DNA of 64,000 nucleotides from Kosakonia oryzendophytica. Lineage in GTDB: Bacteria > Pseudomonadota > Gammaproteobacteria > Enterobacterales > Enterobacteriaceae. Under the pieces are notes generated by a model. The model ran no database searches. It was not told where the DNA came from and saw only the letters and a list, made by a program, of their open reading frames with translations. The stretch covers positions 186,001 through 250,000 of the forward strand of contig NZ_FMAY01000008.1 in assembly GCF_900094925.1 (NCBI RefSeq), in the 5' to 3' direction. Made by a program: the position numbers and the translations under genes. Shown one piece after another: positions 27,917-36,081 of this stretch (position 1 is the first letter of the stretch; each line of letters starts with the position of its first letter).

Positions 27917-28279
27917 TCAGCAGCAGGAAGAATCACCACCGCAGCAACGTGCGGGAGCCAACCCCACTTTCTCCAGTGGAATACCAAACCAGCGTGCCAG
28001 TTCAGCCCGTTTGGGGTATCGCCCTGCCATGACGGTTTCACCGTCAAGCAACAGCAACGGCAGACCTTCCGCTCCCGATGCTTCAAGGAATGCTTTTGCT
28101 TTCTCGTTCTGAACGAAGCTCATGGGCTGTTGCGCCAGGTTGTAACGTTCAACCTGTACACCACGCCCTTTTAGCCATTGCACATCCGCAGAGAAATCGA
28201 CCAGAACCTGATCGACATCTGAACCGCATACGCCAGTACTGCAACACATCGCCGGATCAAACACCGTTAACGTTTTCAT
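27917..28279 (-). CDS. arsD: Arsenic metallochaperone and co-regulator ArsD
   Basis: Delivers arsenite to ArsA and acts as a weak second repressor of the operon. At 120 residues it matches R773 ArsD in length. The essential metalloid site Cys12-Cys13-Cys18 (AMCCSTGVC) is intact, and the vicinal pairs Cys112-113 and Cys119-120 (CCGGDSSCC) close the protein. The start at 28279 gives this exact numbering; the frame extends upstream to 28321 without homology. Confidence 0.95.
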   Translation of the reverse strand: MKTLTVFDPAMCCSTGVCGSDVDQVLVDFSADVQWLKGRGVQVERYNLAQQPMSFVQNEKAKAFLEASGAEGLPLLLLDGETVMAGRYPKRAELARWFGIPLEKVGLAPARCCGGDSSCC

Positions 28280-28302
28280 CGCCACTACCTCACATTCATA
28301 AA

Positions 28303-28314
28303 AACATATATGTT
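28303..28314. promoter_or_regulatory. Perfect palindrome between arsR and arsD
   Basis: AACATATATGTT, a perfect 12-base palindrome in the 45-base arsR-arsD gap. It shares the core CATATATGT with the site upstream of arsR and resembles remembered plasmid-type ArsR operators. It is a candidate internal ArsR or ArsD site. Confidence 0.45.
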
Positions 28315-28324
28315 CAGGCAAATT

Positions 28325-28675
28325 TTAGATGCAAACAGCCTTGCCGCTACCCGAGCAGTTTGCCGATGCCAGCTTACGGGCGATGGCCTGTACGTCGTCC
28401 TGTTGGCTTAACCAGGCCTGCTCAATAACCTGAGCCGCCCACGAAGGAATATGCGGAGATAAGCGGTAATGCACCCATTTTCCCTGCTTGCGATCCAGCA
28501 ACAACCCGCTTTCCCGGAGCATAGCCAGATGGCGGGATATCTTGGGCTGCGATTGATCCAGTGCGGTGCAAAGATCGCACACGCACAACTCACCCATCTC
28601 CCTGAGCAGTAGAACGATCCCCAGACGGGTTTCATCAGAGAGATATTTGAAAAGTTGCAGAGAAGTAAGTGACAT
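28325..28675 (-). CDS. arsR: Arsenite-responsive repressor ArsR
   Basis: Winged-helix ArsR/SmtB-family repressor of 116 residues that releases DNA on binding As(III) or Sb(III). The metalloid site CVCDLC (Cys31, Cys33, Cys36) lies at the start of the DNA-binding helix region, followed by the recognition helix QSQPKISRHLAMLRESG. AGGAGGCATA before the ATG is a strong ribosome-binding site. It is the first gene of arsRDABC and should autoregulate the whole operon. Confidence 0.96.
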   Translation of the reverse strand: MSLTSLQLFKYLSDETRLGIVLLLREMGELCVCDLCTALDQSQPKISRHLAMLRESGLLLDRKQGKWVHYRLSPHIPSWAAQVIEQAWLSQQDDVQAIARKLASANCSGSGKAVCI

Positions 28676-28790
28676 TATGCCTCCTGATCATAGGGAGACA
28701 GAATACGCTGCAAATGAATAAAAGCAATCAACACATTTGAAAAATCATATATGTGTACAGCAATAAATGTTGAATCGCCACGGATAATCC
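28676..28790 (-). promoter_or_regulatory. ars operon promoter/operator region
   Basis: Read on the minus strand, TTCAAC (28774-28769), a 17-base spacer and TATATG make a plausible promoter. The -10-like element overlaps a CATATATG core at 28746-28753, the same core found in the arsR-arsD gap. Repressor binding here would occlude RNA polymerase. Confidence 0.45.
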
Positions 28791-28861
28791 AGGCACTTTT
28801 GGACCGTAAGTGAACGGCCCCCACACAGCTAAAGTGCTCCGGTGTGATGTGAGGTCGCACG

Positions 28862-28938
28862 CTATCCTTCGGCTTGCCCTTGAAGTGACCCGCCTCTTTG
28901 GTGATAGCAATCCCTTCGTTCTGATGATGCGGTATCAA
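28862..28938 (-). pseudogene. Remnant of a serine resolvase/invertase gene
   Basis: A short frame reads HHQNEGIAITKEAGHFKG, then KPKD. It resembles the segment near the end of the catalytic region of Tn3-family resolvases and Pin-type invertases (pattern RQxEGIAxAKxxGxYKGRxP). No catalytic serine region or HTH tail is present nearby, so only about 25 codons survive. It may be a scar of the mobile element that carried the ars genes. The match is short and unverified. Confidence 0.45.
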
Positions 28939-29030
28939 TAACCCTGGGTAACCCGATTATTGCTACAGCAATATCAGGTATCTATTTAATCCCCCCAGCG
29001 ATATAACCAGCATGCTCTCTTTTCCCACCA

Positions 29031-29357
29031 TCAATCATACAGCCAACGACCCGCTCTGGCGGATTCAATAATCATCTCAACGGTAAGCGGCTTGATTTTT
29101 ATTTTTGGTTTCTTCTGCCAGAACGGATACACATATTCAATATAGTTACGGGTATCCATATTGCTGTAATCAATATTGAAATGCGTGAACACATCCAAAA
29201 GCATGTCTTCTGCGTCTTCTGGTACAAGCCGGAAATCATCGTTCAGGGACCACTCTTTGGTAATTTGCTTAAATCCAGGCCTGAACCAGTGTTCTCTAAT
29301 AGAGTAGCGTTCCATTAGATAATCAATGACTTTCTTTTCGTCGTCGCGCTCGTCCAT
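29031..29357 (-). CDS. DUF1493 family protein
   Basis: Small acidic protein of about 108 residues. Family hallmarks are DFRLVPEDAEDMLLDVFTHF and the C-terminal KPLTVEMIIESARAGRWLYD-like ending. DUF1493 proteins are common in enterobacterial accessory regions and are of unknown function; some are described as acyl-carrier-like. ATG at 29357 is preferred; ATG at 29372 would add five residues. It overlaps the preceding small membrane protein gene. The DNA here is visibly AT-richer than the core genes, suggesting transfer. Confidence 0.8.
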   Translation of the reverse strand: MDERDDEKKVIDYLMERYSIREHWFRPGFKQITKEWSLNDDFRLVPEDAEDMLLDVFTHFNIDYSNMDTRNYIEYVYPFWQKKPKIKIKPLTVEMIIESARAGRWLYD

Positions 29358-29535
29358 CAGATATACGCCCATTGAATGCGGTCTTGAGGTTTGGCAATAA
29401 GTTGTATTGTTTTCGAGTTTTGCTCATTACCTGTTGGATGGCCATTATAGCCATCGCGTACCCAAGGTAATAAATATATCTTCCCCAAAAGAGAGCGACC
29501 TCCTTTGTGAGAACCATTTTAAGGGAAGAATTCAT
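29323..29535 (-). CDS. Small membrane protein paired with the DUF1493 gene
   Basis: Predicted 70-residue protein with one hydrophobic segment (about 9-27, GRYIYYLGYAMAIMAI) and a basic C-terminal tail (ARRRKESH). I do not recognise a family by name. Small membrane proteins often precede DUF1493 genes in enterobacteria, which supports coding. The ATG at 29535 has only a GGGGG tract upstream as a ribosome-binding site. Its 3' end overlaps the next gene by about 35 bases, which suggests translational coupling. Confidence 0.6.
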   Translation of the reverse strand: MNSSLKMVLTKEVALFWGRYIYYLGYAMAIMAIQQVMSKTRKQYNLLPNLKTAFNGRISDGRARRRKESH

Positions 29536-29716
29536 GAGAGCGCCCCCAACCTGGCAATGCAGAACCGGAGCGGGTACGGGCAATAACAACCTGATGCCCG
29601 GACAGTGGTATTGTGGCGTGAGCACGTCACTAAGTTTGGTCGTCTTTTTTACAAGTGAAATGAATCCCGACTTTCGGCGAGCTTAGCCGTCTGTCGTAAC
29701 ATCGCCGCACTCATAA

Positions 29717-30247
29717 TTAATCAGGTGTCACCGTGAAACGAAGCTCATATCCCCTACCTGTCGGCCAAACTTTTTTCTCTGAGGACACCTTCCACCCATC
29801 GACGGCATATTCACCGTATTTCCCGTCAGTTAGCGAACCCACAATCCTGGCAACTTTTCCAGGTGAAGTGGGAAACATCTTTTTCATTATCTCAAATGAC
29901 CCGTTTATAAAATAGCTTCTGGCAATTTTGACTGCATCCGGGTCCTGGTTGTTCATATTAAGCATGAGCATCAATTTCTTCGTTTTGGTTTCATCACCGG
30001 ACACATAGTAAGCGATATTGTTGTTCAACGTGTCGCCACTGTTCGGTGTTTCTATTTCAAAATAGGGTGTGCCACACGTATAATCTTCGCTACCTTCTGA
30101 GTAAGGTTTATAGGTTGACGGCGTTTTAATGAAAGGCATTTTTGAAAGAAAGTGGCAAGCATCAGAAGGAACAGGAGCAGGAGTGTTCGCAGCAAAACTT
30201 GAACTGGCGATAACGGATAATAATAAAAAAATACTCTTTTTGATCAT
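29717..30247 (-). CDS. Unknown exported protein
   Basis: Protein of 176 residues with a clear signal peptide (about 1-19, cut after SFA). The mature part has two cysteines (DACHF and YTCGTP) that could form a disulfide. No catalytic motif or family is recognised. Recurring features are PYSEGSEDYTCGTPYFEIET near the N-terminus and GYELRFTV at the end. It is AT-rich with rare-looking codon use, like its DUF1493 neighbour, so probably horizontally acquired. It may be a periplasmic binding or inhibitor-like protein; this is a guess. Confidence 0.75.
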   Translation of the reverse strand: MIKKSIFLLLSVIASSSFAANTPAPVPSDACHFLSKMPFIKTPSTYKPYSEGSEDYTCGTPYFEIETPNSGDTLNNNIAYYVSGDETKTKKLMLMLNMNNQDPDAVKIARSYFINGSFEIMKKMFPTSPGKVARIVGSLTDGKYGEYAVDGWKVSSEKKVWPTGRGYELRFTVTPD

Positions 30248-30567
30248 GGGGAAAGTCCCTATTGTGCGAACCCATTGAGGTTTATCTTATTGCCCATGCG
30301 CTCTGTCATACATAAAAGATTACAAACTCTTCAGCAGTAATGATGGGCGTAAGTAAATAGCTTATCGACAAGTTCAGTAAATACTTTAATAAACTTCAAG
30401 ATGCATTAATGGCTTGGCGTCCATTTTTTCGCAAATGCGAGAGGAACCACTTTCCTGGTGGTTAAACATCGCCCTTCAAGACATCAGCAAGCCATTAACC
30501 CGATTAGTGATATCACATTAAGCAGGGCAGCACACCCTCTGCCCCTGCCCCCGAACAGCATCCTGAA
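30248..30567. other. Intergenic region with nested inverted repeats
   Basis: About 320 bases without a gene, between the exported protein gene and the AraC-type gene. The left part should carry the promoter of the exported protein gene. The rest holds the 93-base inverted-repeat structure described separately. Confidence 0.5.
30406..30498. repeat. 93-base structure bounded by an 11-base inverted repeat
   Basis: TTAATGGCTTG (30406-30416) and CAAGCCATTAA (30488-30498) are perfect reverse complements. Inside are TCGCA/TGCGA (30429-30440) and a hairpin AACCAC/GTGGTT (30445-30463). This could be a structured RNA, a very small MITE, or an operator cluster. Confidence 0.45.
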
Positions 30568-31443
30568 TCACTTCAACGGCAAATAGATATCCGTGAGTAA
30601 TTCATGTTCCGCTACCTCATGCACAAAGTTATGGTAATGAAAGAAAAGCGGGAAATCGCGAAGTTCCTCTCCACTCTCAGGCAACCAGTCACGGTACAGC
30701 GTCTTTGCCAACCCGGTTAACGCCTCATGCGCTCCCTGATGGCGTAATACCGCACATCGACCCGCAGGAATAACACTATTTATCACCCCGAAGCGATTGT
30801 CTTCCGCAATCGGTGACGTTATTGTTCCGCAAATATGGAACTCAAATTCATCCGGCGCAGTTAAGGTTGGATCGTGTGGTGCAATACCGTATGTCTGGCT
30901 GCTGGCAACAGGTGAATAACCCGTGCTTTTTCGCCATTCAATAAAGCGAGCCGCAGTTTCGTTTATCAGCTCCGGTTTTCCAGAATGCGTCAGCATTGCG
31001 ACTGATGTCGCGGGGAAATTCATGATTCTGACCTGGCTTTGCATTGTTTGTCTCCTGGCTTTGTAAGGTTCGGATATGCGCTTATGCCAATCCACCCAAG
31101 GGGGTTGCTGGCGAAATTGCGTCGGTGACAGACCGAACATTTGCCTGAAAGCACGGCTAAATGATTCAGAATGCTGAAAACCGGCGTCAAACGCGATATC
31201 AGTGATTTTCTCTAACGGATTAAAAGCCAGCCGATAAGATGCGCGCTTTAATCGCATCATCTGTATGTAACGACCAGGTGGCATCCCACAATAACTGCAA
31301 AACTGACGATGGAAGTGAAATGGCGAGAAGTGAGCCACTTCACTGAGTTTTTCCAGTAACAAGGCGTCATCGAGATGATTGTCAATATAATCAAAGACCT
31401 GTTTAAAACGTCTGGCGTAACTATCAGTTTTATTATCACTCAT
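30568..31443 (-). CDS. AraC-family regulator with GyrI-like C-terminal domain
   Basis: Transcription factor of 291 residues. The two AraC helix-turn-helix motifs are at the N-terminus (about 12-110), including SPFHFHRQFCSYCGMPPGRY and the signature FDAGFQHSESFSRAFRQMFG. A GyrI-like/SOUL-type effector domain (about 135-291) follows. This arrangement is that of Rob/MarA-like small-molecule sensors; ligands of the family are often hydrophobic cationic compounds. No obvious target operon is adjacent. Confidence 0.9.
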   Translation of the reverse strand: MSDNKTDSYARRFKQVFDYIDNHLDDALLLEKLSEVAHFSPFHFHRQFCSYCGMPPGRYIQMMRLKRASYRLAFNPLEKITDIAFDAGFQHSESFSRAFRQMFGLSPTQFRQQPPWVDWHKRISEPYKARRQTMQSQVRIMNFPATSVAMLTHSGKPELINETAARFIEWRKSTGYSPVASSQTYGIAPHDPTLTAPDEFEFHICGTITSPIAEDNRFGVINSVIPAGRCAVLRHQGAHEALTGLAKTLYRDWLPESGEELRDFPLFFHYHNFVHEVAEHELLTDIYLPLK

Positions 31444-31803
31444 GGCTTCCTCCGTGCGGCTTAATATGCTCGAAGGCGATTCAATTTGCCTGACCGATCT
31501 TGCCCAAAACAGTCACAGGAAACAGTATCCAACGGGCTATATCACGAACCTTTAACCAGACGAGCGCAGGAAACGCTACAAATTGAATAAACAAGAATCA
31601 GAAGGCGCCCCTGGATGTTCGGGCCATCTATCACGGTGTTCTTAAGAATAGCCGCCTCATGAGAGGGATCTTCGCCACTCCATGCGGTTTTCTTTATCAT
31701 CACCCCTGAAGAAGCCCCAAAAGCCAGCAACGGAGATAATGCTTCATGCGCTGTCACGTATGGTTTAGAAAAAGATAGTGGAATGAATAGGTTAGGGGAA
31801 TTC
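31444..31803. other. Intergenic region on the 3' side of the tRNA
   Basis: About 360 bases. A 71-codon minus-strand frame (31542-31757) has no recognisable product and no convincing ribosome-binding site. It lies where integrated elements insert relative to the tRNA, but no integrase or second copy of the tRNA end was seen. Confidence 0.4.
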
Positions 31804-31877
31804 TGGAGCGGGCGAAGGGAATCGAACCCTCGTATAGAGCTTGGGAAGCTCTCGTTCTACCATTGAACTACGCCCGC
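31804..31877 (-). tRNA. glyU: tRNA-Gly(CCC)
   Basis: A 74-base cloverleaf with CCA encoded. The acceptor stem is GCGGGCG/CGCCCGC, the anticodon stem-loop AGAGC-TTCCCAA-GCTCT gives anticodon CCC, and GGTTCGATTCC forms the T loop. glyU lies next to ygeR in E. coli too, and tRNA 3' ends are frequent insertion sites. Confidence 0.96.
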
Positions 31878-32178
31878 GGTGAGGTGCGAGGGGCATTATA
31901 ACCCGTTACGGCGACAGAGCAAGGTGAGTTTGCTGATAACCGCTGGAGTTTTAAGCAGTTAATCTTCACGGCTTAAACACCTCCCCATTTGTGCAACCCG
32001 CACATCGACTCCGCTGAGCCCGGCATTACGAAGACATCCTCTCTGCGCTACGCCTTTCCCGTAAGTCTTTGCGTTTCCCAGGCTAAATTGACAATAATTA
32101 GGACAACACCACCTCCCGCTTCGCTTTACGAGGAATAGCATATCCTGCGTAGTCACTACTTATTGGTTGGGGAAAAGG
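31878..32178. other. Intergenic region between glyU and the repeat protein
   Basis: About 300 bases containing the upstream region of glyU on one strand and of the repeat-protein gene on the other. A TTGACA occurs near 32088 but has no well-placed -10 partner. Nothing else recognised. Confidence 0.4.
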
Positions 32179-32595
32179 ATGAACGTTAAGGCAATCTTTG
32201 TAGGCGTAGTTTTGGTGTCGGGTTCCATCAACAACGCACTGGCGGACAGTTGCCGGGAAAACATTTTTGGCGGGCAAGATTGCCGCTACGACAACGGTAC
32301 AACCTCAAGCAGTCGGGCCAATATCTTCGGCGGACAGGATGTCCAATATAGCGACGGCAGAACGTCAACCAGCCGAGCCAATATTTTCGGCGGTCAGGAT
32401 GTGAAAAACAGTGACGGCAGCAGTTCAACCAGCCGCGCGAACATTTTTGACGGCCAGGACACGCAATACAGTAATGGCGATAGCTCAACCAGCCGCGCCA
32501 ATATTTTTGGTGGGCAGGACACCCACTACAGCAACGGTAAATCATCGACCAGCCGGGCAAATATCTTTAATGGCCAGGATACGCAGAATTATTAA
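32179..32595 (+). CDS. Exported protein built of 20-residue tandem repeats
   Basis: Protein of 138 residues: a signal peptide (about 1-22, cut after ALA) followed by six tandem 20-residue units, the last cut to 15. The unit reads roughly TSRANIFGGQDTQYSNGDSS. Ser, Asn, Gly, Gln and Asp dominate, with an invariant NIF and GQD, a pattern expected for a beta-solenoid or amyloid-like fold. The only Cys residues are in unit 1 (SCRENIFGGQDCRY). The ATG at 32179 follows GGGGAAAAGG; a TTG at 32167 is the frame limit. No named family is recognised and function is unknown. Confidence 0.85.
   Translation: MNVKAIFVGVVLVSGSINNALADSCRENIFGGQDCRYDNGTTSSSRANIFGGQDVQYSDGRTSTSRANIFGGQDVKNSDGSSSTSRANIFDGQDTQYSNGDSSTSRANIFGGQDTHYSNGKSSTSRANIFNGQDTQNY
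32248..32592 (+). repeat. 60-base in-frame tandem repeat
   Basis: Six units starting at 32248, 32308, 32368, 32428, 32488 and 32548 (last 45 bases). Third-position differences between units show they are not very recent duplications, while amino-acid identity is kept, implying selection. Confidence 0.9.
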
Positions 32596-32649
32596 TTCGC
32601 GGCGCAATAACGCGCTAACAGGCCAGTCAGCGCCTGTTAGCGTGCTTTA

Positions 32650-33375
32650 TTAGCATTTCGGTGGGCTACCTTGCGGAGGTAAATAACGCAGCGGATCGAT
32701 AGCCGTCGCGCGATAACGCAACTGGAAGTGCAGCTTGACTGAATCCGTATCGCTGCTGCCCATGGTGGCAATCTTCTGCCCCGCTTTCACACTCTGCCCG
32801 TTATTCACCAGCAATGTGTCGTTATGGGCATAAGCGGTGATGTAATCTTCACTGTGCTTAATCATGATTAAATTGCCGTAACCACGCAGTTGGTTGCCGA
32901 CATACACCACTTTCCCGGCCCCGGCGGCATAAATCGGTTGCCCGCGCGAACCGGCAATATCGATCCCTTTATTCCCACCTTCTGCGGTGGAATAGGTCAT
33001 GACCACTTTCCCGGTCGTCGGCCAGCGCCAGCAACGGTCACCTACTGGCGGCCAGGAAGATTGCGGCACAGCAGAAGAGGGGACGACTTTCGCCGTTTTG
33101 CCGCTGCCTTTACCCGAGGAAGAGGCCGTTTTCGCACTGCCTTTCACTTTTAACTGCTGCCCGACTTCAATGGTATAGGGCGGTGAAAGGCCGTTCATGC
33201 CAGCCAGATCTTTAATACTGGTGCCGGTTATCCGGGAAATACGGTACAGGGTATCGCCCCGCTTCACCGTATAAACGCCGCCGGAATAACTGCCAACAGA
33301 AGATTTGTTCCCGGCGCAGCCTGCCATCAGCAATATAATTGCCAGGCACATCACCCTGCGCAACGGGTTTATCAT
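32650..33375 (-). CDS. ygeR: LysM/M23 lipoprotein YgeR (ActS), amidase activator type
   Basis: Outer-membrane-directed lipoprotein of 241 residues. The lipobox LLMAGC (Cys20) ends the signal peptide, a LysM peptidoglycan-binding domain follows (about 33-80, VYTVKRGDTLYRISRI), and a LytM/M23 domain occupies the C-terminal half. In E. coli YgeR (renamed ActS) is a LytM factor that activates cell-wall amidases. The M23 metal-ligand pattern appears degenerate (SRGQPIYAAGAGKV, LHFQLRY), as in activator proteins. Position next to glyU is conserved. The start at 33375 gives the signal peptide. Confidence 0.92.
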   Translation of the reverse strand: MINPLRRVMCLAIILLMAGCAGNKSSVGSYSGGVYTVKRGDTLYRISRITGTSIKDLAGMNGLSPPYTIEVGQQLKVKGSAKTASSSGKGSGKTAKVVPSSAVPQSSWPPVGDRCWRWPTTGKVVMTYSTAEGGNKGIDIAGSRGQPIYAAGAGKVVYVGNQLRGYGNLIMIKHSEDYITAYAHNDTLLVNNGQSVKAGQKIATMGSSDTDSVKLHFQLRYRATAIDPLRYLPPQGSPPKC

Positions 33376-33459
33376 CAGGCGTCCTGCACGCAAAACAGTT
33401 CCTCGAATAAAATAAAAGGCGACCTATGATAAGCAGCCACCGATGGGATGCCAACCCTT

Positions 33460-34359
33460 TCACGCCGGATGACGCGGAATCGGGTATCCCTGGGCAATAA
33501 TTTCCATAATTTCCGGCAAATAGGGCATGGCTGGCATCTTCACCAGGGCCGGATAAAAGACCTGCGGCGACGGGAAAACCTCCACCACGTGACATTGCGA
33601 CAGCTTGCTGGCGTCGACTTCTGAAGAAGGCAACAGCGTCGCCGCCGCAAGTCCGGATTCCAGCCACTCAAGAATCACACCTGGCTGGGTAATATGCATA
33701 ATCACCTTCGGATTGCCGCCCGCTTTACGAAATAAATCGATCAGCATTTCATAGGTTCCGGCATCTTTCGCCCGGTGTAACAGCACCAGTGGAAACGCCG
33801 CCAACGCCTGATAATCAAACGGGCTGACGGGGACTTGTGGCAAACACTGCTTACTGATCACCGCCACTAACCGTACGGGATCGAACGAGACATAATCAAA
33901 ACCTTCGCTGCGATAGGGTCGCTGAATCATCGCCAGATCGATAGTGCCTTCATTCAGCATGGTCTCTAAATGGCTGGAATCGGTGACCGAGATATTAATT
34001 TCCGCGTCGGGATGGCGTTTATAAAGCTCCAACAACAATGGCTTAAAATAGGATTGAAAAAGATGTGTTAAGCCAAGTCTTAACTGGAATTTCTCTTTAT
34101 TGGCAATCGCCACCGTTTCGCGTGCAGTATCTTCCACCTGACGTAATATTTCACAGGCTTTACGATAAAGAAAATAACCGGCTTCGGTAGGTTCAATACG
34201 ATTTCCCTGACGGGTAAACAACGAAACTTGCAGTTCTTCTTCCAGCTCCTGGATCCGTTTACTGAGCGGAGGCTGTGCCATATTCAGCACTTTCGCCGCC
34301 TGGCTTACTGAGCCCTGCTCCACCACGCGACAAAAATAACGCAATCTTTTCAAATCCAT
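33460..34359 (-). CDS. LysR-family regulator divergent from the decarboxylase genes
   Basis: LysR protein of 299 residues. The N-terminal winged helix (about 1-60) has SVSQAAKVLNMAQPPLSKRI, and a co-inducer-binding domain follows from about residue 90. It is transcribed away from the UbiD/UbiX-type genes across a 218-base spacer, the normal arrangement for an activator responding to the aromatic substrate. The start at 34359 (MDLKRLRYFCRVVEQGS) matches the family; the frame extends to 34377. Confidence 0.92.
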   Translation of the reverse strand: MDLKRLRYFCRVVEQGSVSQAAKVLNMAQPPLSKRIQELEEELQVSLFTRQGNRIEPTEAGYFLYRKACEILRQVEDTARETVAIANKEKFQLRLGLTHLFQSYFKPLLLELYKRHPDAEINISVTDSSHLETMLNEGTIDLAMIQRPYRSEGFDYVSFDPVRLVAVISKQCLPQVPVSPFDYQALAAFPLVLLHRAKDAGTYEMLIDLFRKAGGNPKVIMHITQPGVILEWLESGLAAATLLPSSEVDASKLSQCHVVEVFPSPQVFYPALVKMPAMPYLPEIMEIIAQGYPIPRHPA

Positions 34360-34577
34360 ACAACATCTCTCCGCCATACCCGAATGCTCAGTATCCCACT
34401 TAGTGTGGCAAAGGAAAAGTCCGCGGCTTTAATCAATTCACCAACGTTAAATTAACAATTATATAAAGAGTACTTTTTTGATCTGGTCTGAATCAGGAAA
34501 ACGGTATTTGTTTAATCGGCAACATAAAAATAAGGTGAGCACAGCAAGTAAATCCCTATCAAAAAATGGAAAAGACC
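34360..34577. promoter_or_regulatory. Divergent promoter region of LysR and decarboxylase genes
   Basis: A 218-base AT-rich spacer between the LysR gene and the UbiD-family gene. It must hold both promoters and LysR-type sites. No unambiguous T-N11-A box was chosen by eye. Confidence 0.4.
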
Positions 34578-36071
34578 ATGTCAACCAGAAAAAATAATAA
34601 TGCCAGCGGCGTTTCCGATTTACGCTCTGCTCTTGAATTATTAAAAAAATTTCCCGGCGAATATGTCGAAACCGACACCGAAGTTGACCCGCACGCAGAA
34701 CTCTCCGGCGTTTACCGCTACGTAGGCGCGGGCGGTACTTGCCAGCGTCCGACATGTAAGAACGGCCCGGTGATGGTGTTTAACAGAGTGAAAGGTTTTC
34801 AGGACATCAGTGTGGCAATTGGCCTGAATGGTTCACGCAAACGTGTCAGCCATTTCCTTAACTGCGAACCGGAAAAACTCGGCCATCTGCTAAAAGATTC
34901 CGTACAGAACCCGATCCCTCCGGTCGTCACCCAAGACCACTCCGTTTGCCAGCAAGTGGTGCACCTTGCCAGCGACGCGAATTTCGATCTGCGCAAGTTG
35001 TTGCCAGCACCGACCAACACCGAAGAAGATGCTGGTCCGTACATCACCATGGGTCTGTGTTACGCCTCCGATCCGGAAACCCATGAATCCGATATCACCA
35101 TTCATCGTCTGTGTGTTCAGAGCCGCGATGAATTGTCGATGTGGCTCACACCGGGCCGCCATATTGACGCATTTCGCATGAAAGCCGAAGCGGCAGGTAA
35201 ACCGCTGCCGATCTCCATCAGCATTGGCGTCGATCCGGCAATCGAAATTGCCGCCTGCTTTGAACCCCCTACCACACCGCTGGGCTACGACGAGCTGAGC
35301 GTTGCCGGTGCGCTGCGCGGTCACGCAGTCGAAATGGTGCAATGTAAAACCATCAACGAACGCGCGATTGCGCATGCGGAGATCGTTATCGAAGGCGAGC
35401 TACTGCCTAACGTGCGTCTGCGTGAAGATCAGAACACCGATACCGGTAAAGCGATGCCTGAATTCCCGGGTTATACCGGCGAAGCGAAAGAAGCGCTACC
35501 GGTCATCAAAGTGAAAGCAGTAACCCATCGCTACAACCCTATCTGGCGCACGACCGTGGGTCCGGGTGAAGAACATGTCAACATGGCGGGTATCCCGACC
35601 GAAGCCAGCATTCTGGATATGGTTGGCCGTGCAATGCCGGGCAAACTGCTTAACGTGTTTGCGCACTCAGCAGGCGGCGGCAAGCTGCTGGCGGTGATGC
35701 AATTCAAAAAATTCTCCCCTGCGGATGAAGGCCGTCAGCGTCAAGCCGCGCTGCTGGCATTCTCTGCGTTCCCGGAGCTGAAACACGTGATTCTGGTCGA
35801 CGAAGACGTGGATATTTTCGACAGCGACGATGTGCTGTGGGCCATGCAGACGCGTTATCAGGGTGATGTGGATACCGTGACGATCCCAGGTGTGCGTTGC
35901 CATCCGCTTGATCCGTCGCAGATCCCGGCTTACAGCCCAAGCATTCTGCAGCAGGGGATGTCCTGCAAAACCATTTTTGACTGCACAGTGCCGTTCCATC
36001 TGAAAAGCCACTTTGAACGTTCGAAGTTCAAAGAGGTGGATGTGAAACGTTTCCTGCCAGATTTCGAGTAA
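34578..36071 (+). CDS. UbiD-family hydroxybenzoate/gallate decarboxylase (LpdC/VdcC type)
   Basis: Predicted prenyl-FMN-dependent non-oxidative decarboxylase of 497 residues. Segments such as [42 protein letters not shown] and [20 protein letters not shown] agree with the gallate/protocatechuate decarboxylase branch (LpdC, VdcC/EcdC) rather than ubiquinone UbiD. The expected reaction converts a hydroxybenzoate to the phenol and CO2; the precise substrate is not determinable. ATG 34578 is preferred because GGAAAAG precedes it; ATG 34566 is four codons upstream. It needs the flavin prenyltransferase encoded next. Confidence 0.88.
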   Translation: MSTRKNNNASGVSDLRSALELLKKFPGEYVETDTEVDPHAELSGVYRYVGAGGTCQRPTCKNGPVMVFNRVKGFQDISVAIGLNGSRKRVSHFLNCEPEKLGHLLKDSVQNPIPPVVTQDHSVCQQVVHLASDANFDLRKLLPAPTNTEEDAGPYITMGLCYASDPETHESDITIHRLCVQSRDELSMWLTPGRHIDAFRMKAEAAGKPLPISISIGVDPAIEIAACFEPPTTPLGYDELSVAGALRGHAVEMVQCKTINERAIAHAEIVIEGELLPNVRLREDQNTDTGKAMPEFPGYTGEAKEALPVIKVKAVTHRYNPIWRTTVGPGEEHVNMAGIPTEASILDMVGRAMPGKLLNVFAHSAGGGKLLAVMQFKKFSPADEGRQRQAALLAFSAFPELKHVILVDEDVDIFDSDDVLWAMQTRYQGDVDTVTIPGVRCHPLDPSQIPAYSPSILQQGMSCKTIFDCTVPFHLKSHFERSKFKEVDVKRFLPDFE

Positions 36072-36081
36072 GGGGAAAGGT

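Noticed and set aside
31542..31757. 71-codon minus-strand frame near the tRNA
   Set aside because: No ribosome-binding site or recognisable product; could be chance.
32248..32592. Regular 60-base repeats considered as a CRISPR array
   Set aside because: The repeats are contiguous, in frame and coding, without spacers; no cas genes are present.
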